Positions 7,477-11,362 of a stretch of DNA of 11,362 nt are shown in pieces. The position numbers and the translations under genes were made by a program. Position 1 is the stretch's first letter. Every line of letters begins with the position of its first letter. Origin of the DNA: Rhodospirillaceae bacterium. GTDB taxonomy: Bacteria; Pseudomonadota; Alphaproteobacteria; UBA7985. The notes beneath the pieces were generated by a model, which saw only the letters and a program-made list of their open reading frames with translations, was not told the DNA's origin and did not search any database. The stretch is from positions 1 through 11,362 of the forward strand of contig PAFB01000036.1 in NCBI GenBank assembly GCA_002700865.1, given 5' to 3'.

Positions 7477-7878
7477 CTACGTCGCCCAGAAAAAGACCGC
7501 AGCAGCGACCAAAGCGACAGAAAGAACCAGCCATCCAGCCAGCACGGCATAACCCGCCTTCTCCGCGCTGTTCAATTCCAGCGCGTGACCGGTATCCCAG
7601 ATCAGGTGCCGAATGCCGTTACAGAAATGGTAGGCAATCGCGATCATCCAACCCAACAGAGCCAGCCCGCCAAGCGGCATCATGAAAGCCGAGAAAATTG
7701 CATAAGCGCCCGGCCCGGTCGCTAAAGCGGCCAGCCACCACGCGAGAACAATCGTTCCAAAGGCAAGGCCGACGCCTGTTACCCGGTGGGTAATCGACAT
7801 CAGCGGGAGCAACGGCAGGCGATAAACCTGCAGGTGAGGCGATAAAGGTCGCTGGACAGAAGTCTTTTGGTCGGTCAT
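7477..7878 (-). CDS. sdhC: Succinate dehydrogenase cytochrome b556 subunit
   Basis: A 133-residue inner-membrane subunit and the first gene of sdhCDAB. It has the family signature RPLSPHLQVYRLPLLP at 10-25, then SITHRVTG with S28 and R32, which correspond to the quinone-site serine and arginine of E. coli. Three membrane segments follow (about 33-53, 64-86 and 107-131). HFCNGIRHLIWD carries H84, the expected axial ligand of haem b. The length is normal. The Shine-Dalgarno is weak. A candidate promoter lies at 7903-7930, and the gene is divergent from the pyridoxal kinase with about 100 bp between starts. Confidence 0.95.
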   Translation of the reverse strand: MTDQKTSVQRPLSPHLQVYRLPLLPLMSITHRVTGVGLAFGTIVLAWWLAALATGPGAYAIFSAFMMPLGGLALLGWMIAIAYHFCNGIRHLIWDTGHALELNSAEKAGYAVLAGWLVLSVALVAAAVFFWAT

Positions 7879-7902
7879 GGAAATTCCCGGATTTCGGATG
7901 AC

Positions 7903-7930
7903 TTTATAGTTCGCTATTCGCGTAGCTTAA
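7903..7930 (-). promoter_or_regulatory. Candidate promoter of sdhCDAB
   Basis: On the minus strand TATAAA (7903-7908) lies 16 bases after TTAAGC (7925-7930). The -10 is close to consensus and the -35 matches only partly. It would give a very short leader before the sdhC ATG at 7878. No regulator site was recognised in this gap, which is shared with the divergent kinase gene. Confidence 0.4.
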
Positions 7931-7981
7931 CTCCGGCATATCTTCAATCACCTGCGACGTTTTTTGACCAGTGGTTTAGCA

Positions 7982-8806
7982 ATGACAATTTTGACCATCT
8001 CCAGCCAGGTTCTGTACGGACACGTCGGAAACGCCGTCGCTGATTTCACGCTTAAACGCCTCGGGCATCCCGTTATCGCGGTGCCGACGGTCCTGCTCAG
8101 CAACCATAAAGGGTATTCAGACGCGGTTGGGGAGGTTTTTGGACCAGATTTGCTCCGTGATTTCTTTTCTGCTCTTGAAAGACGCGGCGCATTGGATGAC
8201 CTCAGCGCCGTTCAGACGGGCTTCATCGCTACTGTGAGCCAGGCGCAAAACATCTTTGATTTTCTTGCCGAACTGCGCGTCAGCAAGCCAGACTTACCAA
8301 TCATCATTGATCCGGTCATAGGAGATAAAGGACGCCTGTATGTTGATCCGGCTTTGGTGGGCGTTTTTCGGGAGCGCGTCCCGAGTCTGGCATCGCTCAT
8401 TACGCCGAACGCGTTCGAGGCGCAGACTTTGACTGGACTGGAACACCCAACTTTAGGCGCGTTGGTGAAGGCGTTCCGCGCGATGGGACTGGATGAAGGG
8501 CTGATTACCTCGGCTGAAACACTGCTCGCGGAAACTGAACAGCGAGCCATCCTGTGCTTTGAGCGAGGCGCAACGGACTTCCACCTGACACGGCACGAAG
8601 CGCTGACCTTTGATCGAGAGCCAAACGGCGTGGGTGATTTCGTCGCGGCCTTGTCTGCGGGCCTTTACGGCGAGGGCGACTTGCTCAGCCGGACTGACCG
8701 CATCGCGCACGCTCTGGTTGCCCTGTTACGAGCGACTCAAGCAGCAAATGCGCCGGAACTGGCGCTGGTGCGCGCTCAGGATGAATGGATGGCGGCACTC
8801 GCCTAG
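7982..8806 (+). CDS. pdxY: Pyridoxal kinase (PdxY/PdxK type)
   Basis: A 274-residue cytoplasmic kinase of the ribokinase superfamily that phosphorylates pyridoxal (salvage of vitamin B6 to PLP) with ATP. The N-terminus ILTISSQVLYGHVGNAVADF aligns with the pyridoxal-kinase signature S-x-V-x-YGH-x-GN. Further family marks are LLSNHKGYSD at 38-47, DPVIGDKGRLY at 110-120, TPNAFEA at 141-147 and the anion-hole loop GVGDF at 216-220 with D219 as the expected catalytic base. The ATG at 7982 matches the family start; a TTG at 7964 in the same frame would add six residues. No good Shine-Dalgarno is seen. It is divergent from sdhC and overlaps the convergent glycosyltransferase by 4 bp. The symbol is by family; PdxK-like specificity for other B6 forms is possible. 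Confidence 0.88.
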   Translation: MTILTISSQVLYGHVGNAVADFTLKRLGHPVIAVPTVLLSNHKGYSDAVGEVFGPDLLRDFFSALERRGALDDLSAVQTGFIATVSQAQNIFDFLAELRVSKPDLPIIIDPVIGDKGRLYVDPALVGVFRERVPSLASLITPNAFEAQTLTGLEHPTLGALVKAFRAMGLDEGLITSAETLLAETEQRAILCFERGATDFHLTRHEALTFDREPNGVGDFVAALSAGLYGEGDLLSRTDRIAHALVALLRATQAANAPELALVRAQDEWMAALA

Positions 8807-9597
8807 CCAGTCGCGTTGATCCGGGCAACAAAGGCATAAAAGCTCTCGCCGGTTTGCGCTTCACGCATGTATCGATCATTGAGCGCACTTTTGCCCGCGA
8901 ACAATGTCTGCGCCCAGGTGTTTTCCAGCGCCGCATCGTAGGCCGCATACGCCTTGGTCAGGCGCTCCGAAAACCCATCGGCGGTGGTCACCGTACTGTC
9001 ACCCAGGCGCAAGCGGTAGGCGACGTCTGGCAGCAGTGCGGCTGTCAGACCGCATGCCATGAACACTTCAACCGCGTGCATCACATCCTGCGCCGGCGCA
9101 TTCCAAAACGGACCCTCTGAGGTACCGCGCGGCAAGCCCGCTGCGTGCACCGGATGAAAGGATGCACCCCAGCGCGCGAAATCCGTTAGCATGAGGCGAT
9201 CTTTGGCCGGTTCAGGCACACGGATTACCGGGCTGCCCTGCGCGTCTTCAATCATGGTCGGGGCAAAGGCGCATCCTTCGATCCGCGCGATTGGCAGCAA
9301 AGCGGCAAGGTAGCCGGGCGACCACGTATCATCGGCATCGAGGTAGGCCAGATATCGCCCCCTTGCCGCCGCCACTGCGCGATTCCGCGCCGGTCCCGGT
9401 CCGGTCCGGGTGGCGCTCGACGTGACCAGACGAGCTTGCGGGCATTGTTGCAGAAAGCGTGTGTAATCGTCGCCATCATCAATGCTCAGGATAATCTCGA
9501 CCTCAGCCCCGTCTGGTATCGCAATCGACGACAGGGCTCGCTCGAGTGAATCCTGAGCTTGGTAAACTGGGATAATGACACTGACGTCTGCGGCCAT
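8803..9597 (-). CDS. Family 2 glycosyltransferase
   Basis: A 264-residue cytoplasmic GT-A fold enzyme that would move a sugar from a nucleotide-sugar donor to an unknown acceptor. It starts with VSVIIPVYQAQDSL at 5-18, has SIDDGDD at 38-44 in place of the usual nucleotide-binding DDGS, then GPGPARNRAVAAARGRYLAY and the metal-binding DADD at 87-90. The second half is poorly conserved; D171 in APAQD may be the catalytic base. No membrane segments or signal peptide are present. It lies 19 bp after the GPH-type transporter and is probably co-transcribed with it. No recognisable polysaccharide cluster is visible in the window, so the product is not known. Confidence 0.88.
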   Translation of the reverse strand: MAADVSVIIPVYQAQDSLERALSSIAIPDGAEVEIILSIDDGDDYTRFLQQCPQARLVTSSATRTGPGPARNRAVAAARGRYLAYLDADDTWSPGYLAALLPIARIEGCAFAPTMIEDAQGSPVIRVPEPAKDRLMLTDFARWGASFHPVHAAGLPRGTSEGPFWNAPAQDVMHAVEVFMACGLTAALLPDVAYRLRLGDSTVTTADGFSERLTKAYAAYDAALENTWAQTLFAGKSALNDRYMREAQTGESFYAFVARINATG

Positions 9598-9616
9598 GAC
9601 GAGAGAGACCTGAGCG

Positions 9617-11011
9617 CTATTTCTGCGACTGTGCGGCCATCCTGTCGAACAGCAGGTAGATCGGCACTGAGATAAACATCAGACCCGCAGGCACCAGCGT
9701 CAATGCCCATCGGAGCGCGTCAACGGCCGCCGGAGACTGGGTGACGTCGCCGCCGTTGGTCGTGGAAATCCAGCCGTAGAGCGCCAGCAGCTGCCCCAGC
9801 ACCAGCGGCGCAATCGCATTGCCAACCTTTTGGCCCAGCAACCACAAACCGCTGAAGGACCCCGCCACCTGAAAACTCTCCCGCTCCGCCGACCAATCCA
9901 CCAAATCCGGCATGATCGACCAGGGCAGTTGCTGATAACAGCCATTGGCAGCGCCAATTAGGAAGATGAACAGTGTAATCAGGCCAAGGTTGGTGGTCCC
10001 CGTCGCAATGGCTTCTGATGAGGGCAGAACGAAGAAAAAGCCCAGCATCACAATCCCGTAATAGAGTGTCCCACCCACAAACGTGGCTTGCTTTCCAATC
10101 GCTTTGGACAGCGTTACCCACACCGCTTGGGACAGCATTGAGCCCAGAATGAACAGGGCAAACGCGGTGGAAAATGACCCTAGCACCCACACCGTCGCCA
10201 TGACCCCGGTCGCGCCGCTGGAAATAATCAATTCAGCGGCAGCAAAGGGTATTCCCAGCGTGATGAAAGCTATGCCAAAGGTCTGTGCGCCGTAAATTAT
10301 CACCAGAACCACGAAGCGGCGATTGCGCAAAGCTGCACGGACTTGCGTACCAAAACCGACAGGCTCCATGGCGTCAGTCTGCCGCCGGCCAAAGGTCGCA
10401 AATGCTGCGATCCAAATTGTTGCAACCACAATTGGCGCGTAGACCATCATTGCGGCAGCATGCGACAGCGCCAGCCCGTTGGGGTCGATGAGAATGGGAA
10501 AGGCACCGCCGGTGAGCAAAATCCCAATCCCCGCTGCAGCCATACGCCAACCCGTCATGGTCGCCCGCTCGTCAGGATTATCGGTCAACTCGACGGTCAG
10601 TGAACTGTAGGGAATGGTCACCATGGTGAAGGCAACGGATCCCGCCGCGAAAAAGATAAAGACCCACAGCGCAGCAGCCGTTTCCGATAAGCCTGCTGGC
10701 ACCGCGAAAGTCACAATCATCAACAGCGCCATCAGCACGGCGCCGGAGATGATATAGGGATGTCGCCGCCCAAAGCGGCCGCCCGTTCGGTCAGAAATCC
10801 ACCCCATCAGCGGGTCGGTAATGACGTCGATCACCAGCACAGCCGATGTCACCCACCCTGCCAAAGCAGGATCAACCCCGGAAAACTGGACCAAGAAAGC
10901 AAAAACGAGCAGGCCCTTGAAGATCACAAAAACATTGATCCCCAGATCAGCCACGCCATAAGCGACTTTTGTAGCAAGTGGCAATTTGGGCGTTCTAACG
11001 GCTTCTGACAT
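9617..11011 (-). CDS. GPH/MelB-type sugar:cation symporter (MFS superfamily)
   Basis: A 464-residue inner-membrane transporter of the glycoside-pentoside-hexuronide:cation symporter family, with about 12 hydrophobic segments. The N-terminal YGVADLGINV and the loop DPLMGWISDRTGGRFGRRHPYI at 66-87 are diagnostic. D62 and D66 (D-x3-DP) align with the aspartates of the MelB cation site. IPYSSLTVELTDNPDERA in the middle is also typical, but the MelB aspartate just before IP is not present here. The substrate is unknown; glycosides or sugars are usual for the family. GGGAGGAG lies nine bases before the ATG at 11011, a strong ribosome-binding site. It leads the pair with the glycosyltransferase 19 bp downstream. 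Confidence 0.88.
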   Translation of the reverse strand: MSEAVRTPKLPLATKVAYGVADLGINVFVIFKGLLVFAFLVQFSGVDPALAGWVTSAVLVIDVITDPLMGWISDRTGGRFGRRHPYIISGAVLMALLMIVTFAVPAGLSETAAALWVFIFFAAGSVAFTMVTIPYSSLTVELTDNPDERATMTGWRMAAAGIGILLTGGAFPILIDPNGLALSHAAAMMVYAPIVVATIWIAAFATFGRRQTDAMEPVGFGTQVRAALRNRRFVVLVIIYGAQTFGIAFITLGIPFAAAELIISSGATGVMATVWVLGSFSTAFALFILGSMLSQAVWVTLSKAIGKQATFVGGTLYYGIVMLGFFFVLPSSEAIATGTTNLGLITLFIFLIGAANGCYQQLPWSIMPDLVDWSAERESFQVAGSFSGLWLLGQKVGNAIAPLVLGQLLALYGWISTTNGGDVTQSPAAVDALRWALTLVPAGLMFISVPIYLLFDRMAAQSQK

Positions 11012-11102
11012 GGCGACGGACTCCTCCCATACGACAGGACTAAAGACCTATAATCTATTGAAGGCCGTGACCAGTATTTCCCGCGCGGCAAGCGTAAGGG
11101 AT

Positions 11103-11362
11103 TTAGGTGATCGTTCCCGGAACTGCGTTTACGAGTGCCATCACATGACGCTCGATATCAGGATCATCATGCCCCCACGACGCGACCGAACGACCGTTTT
11201 CCAACAACCTGACTTCATTGCCCACGTGCGAACTGGCGTAGACCTGCACATCACCGCTCTCGGACGTGGTCTGATTGAGCTTAATCAGCATTTCTGAAAG
11301 TTTGAGCAATCGAGCCATCCGCCCAACGCCTGGACTTTCAAACGCCTCTGCCCGCTGCTTCA
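11103..11362 (-). CDS. C-terminal part of an unidentified protein (runs off right edge)
   Basis: The frame is open from the right edge to a TAA at 11103-11105, giving at least 86 residues of a protein I do not recognise. It has no membrane segment or cysteine. It contains RMARLLKLSEMLIKLNQ, likely helical, followed by a strand-like QVYASSHVGNEVRLLENG and a helical end ERHVMALVNAV. An internal ATG at 11318 could start a 71-residue protein, but no convincing Shine-Dalgarno precedes it, so a longer protein is more likely. Codon use resembles the neighbours. The transporter starts 91 bp downstream on the same strand, leaving room for a separate promoter, though none is clear. Confidence 0.55.
   Translation of the reverse strand, partial: KQRAEAFESPGVGRMARLLKLSEMLIKLNQTTSESGDVQVYASSHVGNEVRLLENGRSVASWGHDDPDIERHVMALVNAVPGTIT

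Noticed and set aside
7964..7984. Upstream TTG start for the pyridoxal kinase
   Set aside because: The ATG at 7982 matches the family N-terminus, and the TTG adds only six residues without a better ribosome-binding site.
9720..10190. Minus-strand open frame of 156 codons inside the transporter gene
   Set aside because: It is an out-of-frame shadow on the same strand as the well-supported transporter.
1..11362. CRISPR array, transposase, prophage, toxin-antitoxin pair or tRNA
   Set aside because: No regularly spaced repeats, mobile-element proteins, toxin-like small pairs or cloverleaf sequences were seen on either strand.

Overview
The window looks like ordinary chromosome from a moderately GC-rich alphaproteobacterium. 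The clues are the sdhC-sdhD-sdhA-sdhB order with alphaproteobacterial-type membrane anchors, a siroheme sulfite/nitrite reductase followed by a DUF934 protein and a ferredoxin-NADP reductase rather than a cysJ flavoprotein, and a rhodanese of the type ending in an NGWKAA-LPW tail. A marine Hyphomonadaceae- or Rhodobacterales-like host is a guess from family resemblance, not something the sequence proves.

Region 1 (1-2478, plus strand) is the end of an assimilatory sulfur operon: the C-terminal half of the siroheme/4Fe-4S reductase (cut by the window edge), an overlapping DUF934 protein fused in frame to a rhodanese domain, and fpr. Together these suggest ferredoxin-dependent sulfite reduction with a sulfur-handling accessory protein. 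No cysH is seen between these genes.

Region 2 (2475-3227, minus) is a classical short-chain dehydrogenase converging on fpr with a 4-bp CTAG stop overlap. Region 3 (3228-4408) holds a strong hairpin terminator, a small secreted seven-cysteine protein of unknown function (3437-3982, minus), and an AT-rich non-coding stretch (about one third GC by hand count over 4021-4320) with several dyads.

Region 4 (4409-7878, minus) is a complete succinate dehydrogenase operon, sdhCDAB, with all expected Fe-S, FAD, haem and quinone residues, a candidate promoter upstream of sdhC and a weak candidate terminator after sdhB. Region 5 (7982-8806, plus) is a pyridoxal kinase divergent from sdhC. It converges on region 6, again through a 4-bp CTAG stop overlap.

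Region 6 (8803-11362, minus) is a family 2 glycosyltransferase preceded 19 bp upstream by a GPH/MelB-type sugar transporter, and then by the C-terminal part of an unidentified protein running off the right edge.

No phage, insertion sequence, CRISPR array, tRNA or rRNA was seen. Nothing here convincingly amounts to an undescribed multi-gene system. The items most worth a second look are the DUF934-rhodanese fusion inside the sulfite reduction operon and the secreted cysteine-rich orphan next to the AT-rich stretch.
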